A stretch of DNA of 34,025 bases, from contig NZ_LMUX01000027.1 of the NCBI RefSeq assembly GCF_009765705.1, positions 1,268-35,292 on the forward strand, in the 5' to 3' direction. Shown here in pieces: positions 1-7,012 of this stretch (within the stretch, counting starts at the first letter, position 1; every line of letters begins with the position of its first letter). Below the pieces are notes generated by a model that saw only the letters and a program-made list of their open reading frames with translations, ran no database searches and had not been told where the DNA came from. Source of the DNA: Burkholderia sp. L27(2015) (GTDB lineage Bacteria > Pseudomonadota > Gammaproteobacteria > Burkholderiales > Burkholderiaceae). Made by a program: the position numbers and the translations under genes.

Positions 1-818
1 CGCTGACCACGGCGGAAGTCTCGAAGCTGAGCACCGCGCAATTCTCGGCGCTCGTAGGTGGCGGCCATCTTGGGTCGTTGACGTCGTCGGCTGCAAACGC
101 GCTGTCGGCTGCGCAGATCGGCGCACTGGGCACGGCAGGCCTGACGACACTGTTGGGTATCACCGGTGAAACGCTGGGCACGGCACAGGTCTCGGGCCTG
201 ACCACGGCACAGGTGGCGAATCTGACGTCGACGCAGGTCAGTACGCTGACCACGGCAGAAGTCTCGAAGCTGAGCACCGCGCAGGTTGCCGCGCTCGTTG
301 GCGGCGGCCATCTCGGCTCGTTGACGTCGTCGGCTGCAAACGCGCTGTCGGCGGCTCAGATCGGTGCACTGGGCACGGCAGGTCTGACCACACTGGCAGG
401 TATCGCCGGTGAAGCGCTGAACACGGCACAGGTCACGGGCTTGACCACGGCACAGGTGGCGAATCTGTCGACGACGCAAGTGAGTACGCTGACCTCGGCG
501 GAACTCTCGAAGCTGAGCACCGCGCAGGTCTCCGCGCTGGTTACCGGCGGGAATCTCGGGTCGTTGACGACGTCGGCTACTAGCGGTCTGACGGCTGCTC
601 AGGTCGGTGCGCTGGGTTCGGCAGGTCTGCAAACACTGGCTGGCATCACGGGCGAAGTGCTGACGACGGCACAGATCTCTGGCCTGACCACGGCTCAGGT
701 GCATAGCTTGACCTCGGCGCAAATCACGACGCTGCTGACCACGGCAGATGTCGCCAAGCTGTCGACGCCGCAGATCCAAGCGTTGACGTCGAGCGCAGTG
801 CAGGCACTCGGCTTCTAA
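1..818 (+). CDS. Ser/Thr-rich 81-residue-repeat protein, 3' end (start outside window)
   Basis: The reading frame is open from base 3 and ends at TAA 816-818, so this is the C-terminal ~271 residues of a longer protein. It consists almost wholly of short Leu-led units with consensus L-[ST]-[ST]-A-[QE]-[VIL]-x-x. Nine octads and one nonad (which contains the Gly-rich LVGGGHLGS) make a higher-order repeat of 81 residues (243 nt); the unit begins at 3, 246 and 489, and a degenerate fourth begins near 735. The DNA is nearly as conserved as the protein, which suggests recent tandem duplication. There is no Cys or Trp and about a quarter of residues are Ser or Thr. The C-terminus is Leu-Gly-Phe. 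I do not recognise a named family; such repeats suggest a surface or secreted structural protein. The next gene is a GT41 glycosyltransferase, so the repeats may be its substrate (inference). A TTG at 78 is an internal codon, not the start. Confidence 0.85.
   Translation, partial: LTTAEVSKLSTAQFSALVGGGHLGSLTSSAANALSAAQIGALGTAGLTTLLGITGETLGTAQVSGLTTAQVANLTSTQVSTLTTAEVSKLSTAQVAALVGGGHLGSLTSSAANALSAAQIGALGTAGLTTLAGIAGEALNTAQVTGLTTAQVANLSTTQVSTLTSAELSKLSTAQVSALVTGGNLGSLTTSATSGLTAAQVGALGSAGLQTLAGITGEVLTTAQISGLTTAQVHSLTSAQITTLLTTADVAKLSTPQIQALTSSAVQALGF
1..818 (+). repeat. 243-bp in-frame tandem repeat
   Basis: Three near-identical 243-bp units begin at 3, 246 and 489, with a degenerate partial unit from about 735. 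The period is exactly 81 codons. The array probably continues upstream of the window. Long, highly similar direct repeats of this kind are prone to copy-number change by recombination or slippage. Confidence 0.85.
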
Positions 819-824
819 TGGATA

Positions 825-847
825 AAGCCCGGGGACATCCCGGGCTT
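825..847 (+). terminator. Hairpin just downstream of the repeat-protein gene
   Basis: A perfect 9-bp stem (AAGCCCGGG at 825-833, CCCGGGCTT at 839-847) with a 5-base loop begins 7 bases after the stop codon. No clear U-tract follows, so it may be an atypical terminator or an mRNA-stabilising hairpin. Confidence 0.6.
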
Positions 848-865
848 GACCCTCTAGCGCCGTAG

Positions 866-889
866 CCGCCCCTGTTTTCCGAGGGGCGG
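866..889. repeat. Second inverted repeat in the repeat-protein/glycosyltransferase gap
   Basis: CCGCCCCT (866-873) pairs perfectly with AGGGGCGG (882-889) around an 8-base loop containing TTTT. It is the second of three consecutive hairpins in this gap. Role unknown: terminator, RNA element or protein-binding site. Confidence 0.5.
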
Positions 890-904
890 GTCTGTGAAGA
901 TAAA

Positions 905-944
905 CGTGCCCATCTGTTCGGCCATAAGCCGTGAGATGGGCACG
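905..944. promoter_or_regulatory. Long inverted repeat upstream of the GT41 gene
   Basis: CGTGCCCATCT (905-915) pairs perfectly over 11 bp with AGATGGGCACG (934-944). The 18-base loop contains an inner CGGC/GCCG pair (919-922 and 928-931), so the RNA could fold as a two-tier hairpin. It ends 45 bases before the TTG start of the glycosyltransferase gene and could act as a 5'-UTR element, a terminator or an operator. Confidence 0.5.
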
Positions 945-988
945 CCTGTATTGTGGGATCTGCCTGAACCGGGTAAGGTGCGGCATCC

Positions 989-2848
989 TTGCCTCACGTG
1001 ACAAATCCAGTGGAAAACGAATACGCCCTTAAAGTTCTGGCCGCCTGTCGCGCAGAGCTGTCGCTTGTCGATCTGATCGAGTACGCAAACCGGATCAGTG
1101 AAGTCGGGCTGAGCGAGCTGTCTCAGGTGCTTTATCGGACGTGGCTCGACCATAACGCGACGCCGTTCAACCATCTAGTCTGGTTCAATCTCGGCGCGAC
1201 CTATCTCCAGTTCAATCGCCTCGATGACGCGAAGCGCGCGTTCCGCCAGGCGATCGACCTCGCGCCCGCCTTCATACAGCCGCGACTCAATCTTGGGCAG
1301 CTATACGAGCGCCTGGGCGACCCGAATGCGGCGCTGGCCGAGTGGATGTGGGTAGCGCGTACCATCTCGGACCACGACACCGCCAACGTGCCGTTGCGTC
1401 TTCAGGCGCTTAACAATCTCGGACGTCTGTCCGAAATAGAAAGAAAGTTCGCTGACGCGCTCGACTGGCTCGGCCAGAGCCTGGCAATCCAGCCCGACCA
1501 AACCGACGTATTGCAGCACTGGGTGTTTCTGCGCGCGAAAACCTGCTCGTGGCCCGTCTACGCGCAGCAGCATGGTGTGGATCTCGAGCTGATGCGCCAG
1601 TCCACGTCGGCGCTCGCGATGATTTCGCAGTCGGATGATCCGGCCGCGCAACTGGCTGCGGCACGGCGTTTCGTCGACGAAAAGGTTGGTATCAGTCCGC
1701 CGGCGCTCACGGATGGCCGCGGTTACGGGCACGAAAAGCTGCGGATCGGCTATCTGTCCTCGGATTTCTGTCTGCACCCGGTGGCGATGCTGACGGTCGA
1801 ACTGCTCGAATTGCACGACCGAGAGAATTTTGAGGTATACGGCTACTGCTGGGCGCGCGACGACGGCTCCGCGCTGCGCCACCGTGTGATCCACGCGGTC
1901 GATCATTTTCATCGCATCGACAAGCTCAGCGATGCCGAAGCGGCGCAACTGATCCGCGAACACGAGATCGACATCCTGGTCGATCTGCACGGTCAGACCT
2001 TCGGTGCACGCCCCAACGTCCTGGCGGCACGACCGGCTCCGGTGCAGATCACGTACCTGGGGTTGCCGGCGACCACCGGATTCCCGTTCATTGACTACGT
2101 TATCGCCGACCGGTATTTGATTCCGCCGGAATTCACGCAGTATTACACCGAGCGCATGTTGTACATGCCGGACATATACCAGGTCAGCGACCGCCAGCGG
2201 GTGATCTCCGAAGCGCCGTCGCGCGAGAGTTGCGGACTGCCGGACACGGGCTTCGTGTTCTGCTCGTTCAATAACAACTACAAATTTACGCCGGAGATGT
2301 TCGATATCTGGATGAGCATCCTGAAGCGTGTGCCGGATAGCGTGTTATGGCTGCTGTCCGACAACGAGTGGGCGCAGGCCAATCTGCGCGAGGCGGCGGT
2401 AGCGCGCGGCGTGGACCCGCAGCGTTTGGTGTTCGCGAAACGCGCATCTCCGGCGGACTTCCTCGCACGTCTTTCCATTGCCGATCTGTTCCTCGACACC
2501 TACCCGTTCAACGCGGGAACCACGGCCAACGACGCGCTCTGGGCGGGACTGCCGGTGCTGACCTGCGCAGGACGCACATTTGCGTCACGCATGGCAGGCG
2601 CTCTACTGACGGCCGCGGGTCTTCCCGAGCTGATTACCGGAAATCTGCGCGATTACGAAGAAAAGGCCGTTGCGCTGGCGGGGGCTGCGCAGGAATTGTC
2701 GCGTTTTCGCAGCGTGCTCGCGCAGGTCAAGACGAGTGGTGTGCTGTTCGATACGCCCAGATTCACTCGTAATCTCGAGCAGCGGTTCAGGGAAGTGCTC
2801 GAAGCCAAGGCGCTAGATGTGGTGGGCGCTGACGCCACGGATCGTTGA
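989..2848 (+). CDS. TPR-containing GT41 (OGT/SPINDLY-type) O-glycosyltransferase
   Basis: Predicted cytosolic enzyme that transfers a sugar from a nucleotide sugar to Ser/Thr of proteins. Residues ~60-175 hold about three TPR units; the catalytic region starts at ~251. Conserved OGT features are LSSDFxxHP with His263 (equivalent to the proposed human OGT base His498), GARPNxLAxRPAPVQ (339-353), FNNNYK with Lys432 (equivalent to Lys842) and the LDTYPFNAGTTANDALWAG block (502-520) with Asp515. In that block human OGT has a phosphate-contacting His before the two Thr; here it is Gly509, as in SPINDLY-like proteins, so the sugar donor is uncertain. The start is TTG at 989, with AAGG at 975-978 and an in-frame stop just upstream; GTG at 998 is an alternative. 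Its position after a Ser/Thr-rich repeat gene suggests a dedicated enzyme-substrate pair. Family call firm, substrate inferred. Confidence 0.9.
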   Translation: MPHVTNPVENEYALKVLAACRAELSLVDLIEYANRISEVGLSELSQVLYRTWLDHNATPFNHLVWFNLGATYLQFNRLDDAKRAFRQAIDLAPAFIQPRLNLGQLYERLGDPNAALAEWMWVARTISDHDTANVPLRLQALNNLGRLSEIERKFADALDWLGQSLAIQPDQTDVLQHWVFLRAKTCSWPVYAQQHGVDLELMRQSTSALAMISQSDDPAAQLAAARRFVDEKVGISPPALTDGRGYGHEKLRIGYLSSDFCLHPVAMLTVELLELHDRENFEVYGYCWARDDGSALRHRVIHAVDHFHRIDKLSDAEAAQLIREHEIDILVDLHGQTFGARPNVLAARPAPVQITYLGLPATTGFPFIDYVIADRYLIPPEFTQYYTERMLYMPDIYQVSDRQRVISEAPSRESCGLPDTGFVFCSFNNNYKFTPEMFDIWMSILKRVPDSVLWLLSDNEWAQANLREAAVARGVDPQRLVFAKRASPADFLARLSIADLFLDTYPFNAGTTANDALWAGLPVLTCAGRTFASRMAGALLTAAGLPELITGNLRDYEEKAVALAGAAQELSRFRSVLAQVKTSGVLFDTPRFTRNLEQRFREVLEAKALDVVGADATDR

Positions 2849-2863
2849 TCTTGGTGAATCAGA

Positions 2864-3112
2864 CTACCGTGATTCGGCACGGTCGAGATGATGGTCGACC
2901 GCCTCGATCATTCTGCGAAACGACGCCGCGAACGCACGTTCTCTCGTGTCGAACCGCCCAGTGGCAACCCCCTCGACTTCCACCACCATCCGTGTTCCCT
3001 GCGAAGTCAGGCGGATGGTTTGCGTAGCCACGTAGAACCCGGCTGTGACATCGCCGTCAACATTGGCGATCATTTCAAAGCCCCGATACATCTCGATTGC
3101 TGGTTCTACCAT
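2864..3112 (-). CDS. Small conserved-type hypothetical protein (82 aa)
   Basis: I do not recognise a family. The ATG at 3112 is preceded by a good ribosome site, GAGGGGA (reverse of 3118-3124), 5 bases away, which supports it as a real gene. The protein is soluble, with alternating hydrophobic stretches (TAGFYVATQTIRL, RMVVEVEGVATG) suggesting a small beta-sheet, followed by an Arg/Ala-rich helix at the C-terminus (RERAFAASFRRMIEAVDHHL). No signal peptide or Cys. It is convergent with the glycosyltransferase gene, 15 bases apart, so a functional link to that gene is not indicated. Confidence 0.65.
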   Translation of the reverse strand: MVEPAIEMYRGFEMIANVDGDVTAGFYVATQTIRLTSQGTRMVVEVEGVATGRFDTRERAFAASFRRMIEAVDHHLDRAESR

Positions 3113-3206
3113 GGCCGTCCCCTCGTGAGTCGACCCATCCTAGCATGACGATGCTGCCGGCATCGTGCGATCAGATCCCGGATTGCGTCTCATATCCAAA
3201 CGGTCC

Positions 3207-3710
3207 CTACTTTGCTCCCGACGCGCGCATTTGTTCGGCCGCGGCCTTGTAATCGTAAGTCGGATAAAACTCTGTGCGGTAACCGCCCCAAGCCGTGTTT
3301 TCAATCGCGCGATTCACTTCACGCAAGCGGCTGGCCGGCACGCGCAACGTGACCACCTGGCCGACGCCCATCATCACGTACCACGACACCACCTCGATAC
3401 CGGGTGGCGGGAACGCCTTGAAAAATCCCTGCTCGCGCAACTGTTCGTTGATTTTCGGCAGCGGCTTGGATTCGTCGTGCTTGAGGAAAATGGTCAGGAG
3501 AAAAGTATCGTCGCCCGACGGCGCCACACTAGTGGGCGCGCCGCCGGCGGGATTTTGCGCTGGGCCCGAGCTCTGCGCTGGCCCCGATGTTGGCGCAGCC
3601 GCGACAGTCACAGGCAGATCAGCGCCCCACGTCAGAGCACTTCCACCGGCAAACAGCGCGGCAAACAGCGCCGCAAAGATGAAACCACGGCAAATGCGCT
3701 TTCGTAACAT
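3207..3710 (-). CDS. Exported hypothetical protein (167 aa)
   Basis: The start is set at ATG 3710 because GGGAGC lies 6 bases upstream; an ATG at 3749 would add 13 residues without a ribosome site and spoil the signal peptide. Residues 1-~30 form a Sec signal peptide (basic start, hydrophobic FIFAALFAALFAGG core, cleavage near WGA-DL). A low-complexity Ala/Pro/Ser/Gly linker follows (~35-65), then a ~100-residue folded domain with DDTFLLTIFLKHDE, a Phe-Pro-Pro-Pro-Gly turn, and VVSWYVMMGVGQVVTLRVPASRL. The alternating strands and a helix (LREVNRAIEN) resemble a ferredoxin-like alpha/beta sandwich, but I cannot name the family. Probably periplasmic. It lies downstream of the LysR gene on the same strand with 35 bases between, so it may be co-transcribed. 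Confidence 0.7.
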   Translation of the reverse strand: MLRKRICRGFIFAALFAALFAGGSALTWGADLPVTVAAAPTSGPAQSSGPAQNPAGGAPTSVAPSGDDTFLLTIFLKHDESKPLPKINEQLREQGFFKAFPPPGIEVVSWYVMMGVGQVVTLRVPASRLREVNRAIENTAWGGYRTEFYPTYDYKAAAEQMRASGAK

Positions 3711-3745
3711 GAAATGCTCCCGAGATAGCCTTGCGTTGATCGACC

Positions 3746-4645
3746 TCAATTACCGTCATGCACCTTCAAAAGCAATTGCAGAAATGCTTCGCCGCTGCGC
3801 GTGAGGGGCCGCGCTTCCTCGACGATGGCGCAGAACGGAATCGTGTATACCGGCGACCCCGCCACCGCCTCAAATCGATAACGCGGCGCCAACTGCGCTG
3901 CGAAATGCTCGGGCAGCAGCCCCACATAATGTCCGGTCGCGATCATCGTGGCTACGGCCTCCAGCCCACTGACTTCCGGCCCTTGTTCGAAACCGTGGAT
4001 CGCCAGCGCATCCTCGACGAAGGGATGCGCGCGATAGACCAAAGGAAGCCGCAATCCCACGCCCACCTCTGCGCCGCGTAGATCGTTCCCCGCCGCCGCA
4101 GGGCAATAGAAAACCCGATGCGTCTCCGCGAACAACGGGTACTGACGCAAATTCCGGTCACGCTTATAGACGCCGCGAATCGCAATCTGCACGCGCCTTT
4201 CCGCGAGCGCCGCGCCCAGGTCGCGAAACGTCATGATGGACAGGCTCGGCGTGACCAGCGGCGCGATTCTCTTGAGTTCGCCCAACGCTTCGGCAATCCG
4301 GCATTTCTCGTGCGTCATCAGGTGTTCGGATACGCCCAACACCAGCGGCCCCGACAGCACCCCGCGCACCGCATCGACTTCCGGCTTGATGCGCTCCAAT
4401 GCCTCCAGCGCCAGCAACGACACGCGCAATGCCACTTCGCCGCCTTCGGTCAGATGAAAGCCGCTGGGGCCGCGCTCGCATAACTTCAAGCCCAGGCGCG
4501 CCTCGACATCGTTGATGTGCCGGCTGATCGACGCCTTCGACATCCCCAGCGCTCGCTCCGCGGCGGCAAAGCCGCCCGCCTGCGCCGCCGCGCAAAATAC
4601 ACGCAGCGAGCGTAAATCGCGCTCAGTAAGGTCGAGTTTTTTCAT
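3746..4645 (-). CDS. LysR-family transcriptional regulator
   Basis: Predicted cytoplasmic DNA-binding regulator of 299 aa, normal for the family. The N-terminal winged helix-turn-helix (about residues 3-62) reads LRSLRVFCAAAQAGGFAAAERALGM, then SKASISRHINDVEARLG; the periplasmic-binding-like effector domain occupies ~90-295. I choose ATG 4645 (MKKLDL), which places the HTH at the usual distance; an upstream ATG at 4696 would add 17 atypical residues and overlap the palindrome at 4682-4705. No strong ribosome site is visible. It is divergent from the ABC transporter/ureohydrolase operon starting at 4745 and so is its likely regulator, responding to the imported compound or a breakdown product (inference). 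Confidence 0.9.
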   Translation of the reverse strand: MKKLDLTERDLRSLRVFCAAAQAGGFAAAERALGMSKASISRHINDVEARLGLKLCERGPSGFHLTEGGEVALRVSLLALEALERIKPEVDAVRGVLSGPLVLGVSEHLMTHEKCRIAEALGELKRIAPLVTPSLSIMTFRDLGAALAERRVQIAIRGVYKRDRNLRQYPLFAETHRVFYCPAAAGNDLRGAEVGVGLRLPLVYRAHPFVEDALAIHGFEQGPEVSGLEAVATMIATGHYVGLLPEHFAAQLAPRYRFEAVAGSPVYTIPFCAIVEEARPLTRSGEAFLQLLLKVHDGN

Positions 4646-4681
4646 GGAAAAGGTTACAGTTTTCGAGACCATAGCAGCAAA

Positions 4682-4705
4682 AAAATAGTTATTCAAAACT
4701 ATTTT
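4682..4705. promoter_or_regulatory. Perfect palindrome in the LysR/ABC divergent gap (candidate operator)
   Basis: AAAATAGTT (4682-4690) and AACTATTTT (4697-4705) form a 9-bp perfect inverted repeat with a 6-base spacer. It is an AT-rich island in GC-rich DNA, 36 bases from the LysR start and 39 bases from the binding-protein start, the usual place for a LysR operator that overlaps both promoters. Confidence 0.7.
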
Positions 4706-4744
4706 GTCTACCTACAGTGAGCGTTCCAACGACCGGGGAACCCC

Positions 4745-5596
4745 ATGAACACGCTGAATCGACGCAAATTCATCACGCTCGCGGGCGGCCTGACGCTTGC
4801 CCTCGCAGCACCTTCTTTCGCTTATGCCGAAGGCGGCTCATTGGCCGACATCCGCAAGCGCGGCGTGCTAACGGTGGGTACCGAGGCCGCGTACGAACCG
4901 TTCGAATTCGTCGAGAACGGCAAGGTGGTGGGATACGGACACGACATTCTCGAATACATGGCGGGCAAGCTTGGCGTTACGCTCAACCAGGTCAATCTGC
5001 CGTTTCAGGGCTTGTTGCCGGGCCTCATGACGCACAAGTTCGATTTTGTCGCGACCAGTGTCGGCATCAACCCAGAGCGAGCCAAGCGCTTCGCGTTTTC
5101 GCAACCCGTGGGCGTGGTCGACACGGTGCTCGTCGTACGCTCGAACGAAAGCGCGATCAAAACGCCTGACGATATCGTAGGCCGCATCGTCGGTACGCAG
5201 ATGGGGTCGTCGTCGCAGCCTATCGCCCAGGCGTTCGATGTCCAGCTCAAAACCGCAAAGGGTAACGGTTACTCCGATATCAAGCTGTTCCAGGCCTATC
5301 CGGATGTGATGGTCGCATTGACCAACAAAACGGTCGATGTTGCGATCTTGCCGTCGATCGTTGCCGCCGTGTTGATGAAAAAGGAGCCTGGCGAATACAA
5401 GACGGTTGGGAAAATCGGCGATCCCAAGATGTTGGCGTGGGTGGCCAATCCGGACGACAAGGAAATCCGCGCGTTCATCAACACCTCGCTGGACGAACTG
5501 AGCAAAAACGGCCAGCTCGCCACGCTCCAGAAAAAGTGGTTCGGCTACACGATGATTCTTCCCACGAGCGGTTACCTGCCCACCGGATCGGTCTGA
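4745..5596 (+). CDS. ABC transporter substrate-binding protein, family 3 (amino-acid type), Tat-type signal
   Basis: Periplasmic receptor of an ABC importer, 283 aa. The N-terminus (MNTLNRRKFITLAGG) carries a twin-arginine motif followed by a hydrophobic segment and an AYA-EGG cleavage site at ~27, so it probably uses the Tat route. The mature part is a family-3 solute-binding fold: RGVLTVGTEAAYEPFEF at the start, then GYGHDILEYMAGKLGV, a GLLPGLMTHKFDFVATSVGI stretch and INPERAKRFAFSQP. This family binds polar amino acids, opines and related cations, consistent with a guanidino-type ligand. GGGGAA lies 5 bases before the ATG. First gene of an operon with permeases at 5604 and 6280, probably under the divergent LysR gene. 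Confidence 0.92.
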   Translation: MNTLNRRKFITLAGGLTLALAAPSFAYAEGGSLADIRKRGVLTVGTEAAYEPFEFVENGKVVGYGHDILEYMAGKLGVTLNQVNLPFQGLLPGLMTHKFDFVATSVGINPERAKRFAFSQPVGVVDTVLVVRSNESAIKTPDDIVGRIVGTQMGSSSQPIAQAFDVQLKTAKGNGYSDIKLFQAYPDVMVALTNKTVDVAILPSIVAAVLMKKEPGEYKTVGKIGDPKMLAWVANPDDKEIRAFINTSLDELSKNGQLATLQKKWFGYTMILPTSGYLPTGSV

Positions 5597-5603
5597 ACGT
5601 CAC

Positions 5604-6290
5604 GTGATGTCGCATGGGTGGATGACTACTTGGGCAAGCTTCGCGCCGTTCGTTCAGGATGTCGTGCAGGGCGCGGCGACAACCGCGGTGGCGAGCGTAG
5701 TCGCTTTCGTGCTGGGCATTGCGCTCGGCTCCGTGTTGTTGCTGGCTCGGGTTCATGGTGGCCGTACGTTGGCGGCTCTCGTCGTCATCTACGTCAGCTT
5801 CATACGCGGCACGCCTGCGCTGATCCAGATGCTGGTGGCGTATTACGTGCTGCCGTCGATATTGCATCTGCCGCTGTCGCCACTCGCCGCGGGCATACTC
5901 GCGCTCACCTTGAACACGGGCGCCTACGTATCGGAAATCTTGCGCGGCGCCAACAATTCACTCGGACACGGGCAATTGCCGGCGGCCCAGGCGCTAGGCC
6001 TGACGAGCGTGCAGGCGTGGCGCTACATCATCTTTCCGCAACTGTTCTATCGGACCATTCCGCCGTTGACCAACGAGTTCACGATGTTGCTCAAGGCTTC
6101 GTCGCTGATGTCATTGATTGCGGTTCATGAGCTTGCCACGGTTGCACGCGACGCCAGCCTGCAGACCAATTTGCCGCTGCAGGTGTTTTCCGCCGTGGCT
6201 GCCGTCTACTTTGTGATCCTGTTCGCGGCGTCCTCGGCGTCGCGGCGTCTCGAACGCCGGGTGGCGAAGGTGTTGCCGCATGGCCATTGA
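5604..6290 (+). CDS. ABC transporter permease, amino-acid (His/Glu/Gln/Arg/opine) family
   Basis: Integral inner-membrane subunit of 228 aa with about five hydrophobic segments (first at ~20-45). It has the HEAT-type family signatures: FIRGTPALIQMLVAYY (~68-83), and the EAA loop around NNSLGHGQLPAAQALGLTSVQAWRYIIFPQ, where Ala-x-x-Leu-Gly contacts the ATPase. The start is GTG 5604 or the adjacent ATG 5607; neither has a strong ribosome site, and coupling to the gene ending 7 bases earlier is likely. The 3' end overlaps the next permease by 11 bases. The pair would form a heterodimeric channel, but no ATPase gene is present in the cluster. Confidence 0.92.
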   Translation: MMSHGWMTTWASFAPFVQDVVQGAATTAVASVVAFVLGIALGSVLLLARVHGGRTLAALVVIYVSFIRGTPALIQMLVAYYVLPSILHLPLSPLAAGILALTLNTGAYVSEILRGANNSLGHGQLPAAQALGLTSVQAWRYIIFPQLFYRTIPPLTNEFTMLLKASSLMSLIAVHELATVARDASLQTNLPLQVFSAVAAVYFVILFAASSASRRLERRVAKVLPHGH

Positions 6291-6945
6291 TTTTTCCATC
6301 GTGCAGTCATCGGTCTTGCCGTTATTGCAAGGCCTCAAGGTCACGGTGCAGGTCTGCGTGCTCGGCATTCCGCTGGGCATTCTGGCGGGGGCCGTGGCCG
6401 CGTACCTGACCCGCAGCCCTTGGCGTGCCTTGCGTGCGCTGGTATTTGCGTATGTCGAGATAGTGCGCAACGTACCGTTCCTGATCCTGGTGTACCTGAG
6501 CTTTTTCGGGCTGCCGAAGCTCGGCATCTCGATGTCCGCATTCGCGATCGGGGTTGCGGCCACCGCATTTTATACAGGCGGCTACTTCTGCGAAATCATG
6601 CGCGGCGCGATCAACAGCCTGGCGCGCGGCCAGGTGCAGGCCGCAAGCTCGCTCGGGCTGACTAATTTCCAGGTCCAGCGCTACATCGTGTTGCCGCAGA
6701 TCTTCGGCTACCTTGCGCCGGCTACCACCAGCCTCACGATCATGATGTTCAAGGACTCGTCGATCTTCTCGGTGATGAGCCTCACCGAGTTGACGTATCA
6801 GAGCAATCTGCTCACCGCGGATACCTTCGCCTACGTCGAAGTCCTGGGGACCACCGCGCTGATCTACTGGGGGTGCAGTGTCTTGCTGGACATCGCGGGC
6901 CAGTGGTCGGAACGCTATGCCACCCGTTATCGACGTGCTGCTTAA
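6280..6945 (+). CDS. ABC transporter permease, second subunit
   Basis: Second inner-membrane subunit of 221 aa, homologous to its neighbour. It shows VEIVRNVPFLILVYLSFFGLP (~65-85) and an EAA loop (AINSLARGQVQAASSLGLTN) before YIVLPQIFGY. About five membrane segments. The ATG lies inside the previous gene (11-base overlap), indicating translational coupling. With the binding protein at 4745 it makes a polar-amino-acid-type importer; the ATP-binding subunit must come from elsewhere. The gene for a ureohydrolase follows after 67 bases. Confidence 0.92.
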   Translation: MAIDFSIVQSSVLPLLQGLKVTVQVCVLGIPLGILAGAVAAYLTRSPWRALRALVFAYVEIVRNVPFLILVYLSFFGLPKLGISMSAFAIGVAATAFYTGGYFCEIMRGAINSLARGQVQAASSLGLTNFQVQRYIVLPQIFGYLAPATTSLTIMMFKDSSIFSVMSLTELTYQSNLLTADTFAYVEVLGTTALIYWGCSVLLDIAGQWSERYATRYRRAA

Positions 6946-7012
6946 TGGTAGGGCCGGCTAGGCCCGCTAAGCCCACATTCTCTACAACTCTTTTCACGCA
7001 GGAGACTTCAAC

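Noticed and set aside
1-818. Regular direct repeats that might be a CRISPR array
   Set aside because: The 243-bp units are in frame with an open coding sequence and there are no unique spacers.
854-1174. Minus-strand open frame across the hairpin region and the start of the glycosyltransferase gene
   Set aside because: It overlaps the hairpins and a well-supported gene, has no ribosome site and resembles no protein family.
1301-1990. 229-codon minus-strand frame inside the glycosyltransferase gene
   Set aside because: Shadow frame of high-GC coding DNA, with many Arg/His and no family features.
2856-2875. GAATCA/TGATTC inverted repeat after the glycosyltransferase gene as a terminator
   Set aside because: Only 6 bp with an 8-base loop and no U-tract; too weak to call, though it lies between convergent genes.
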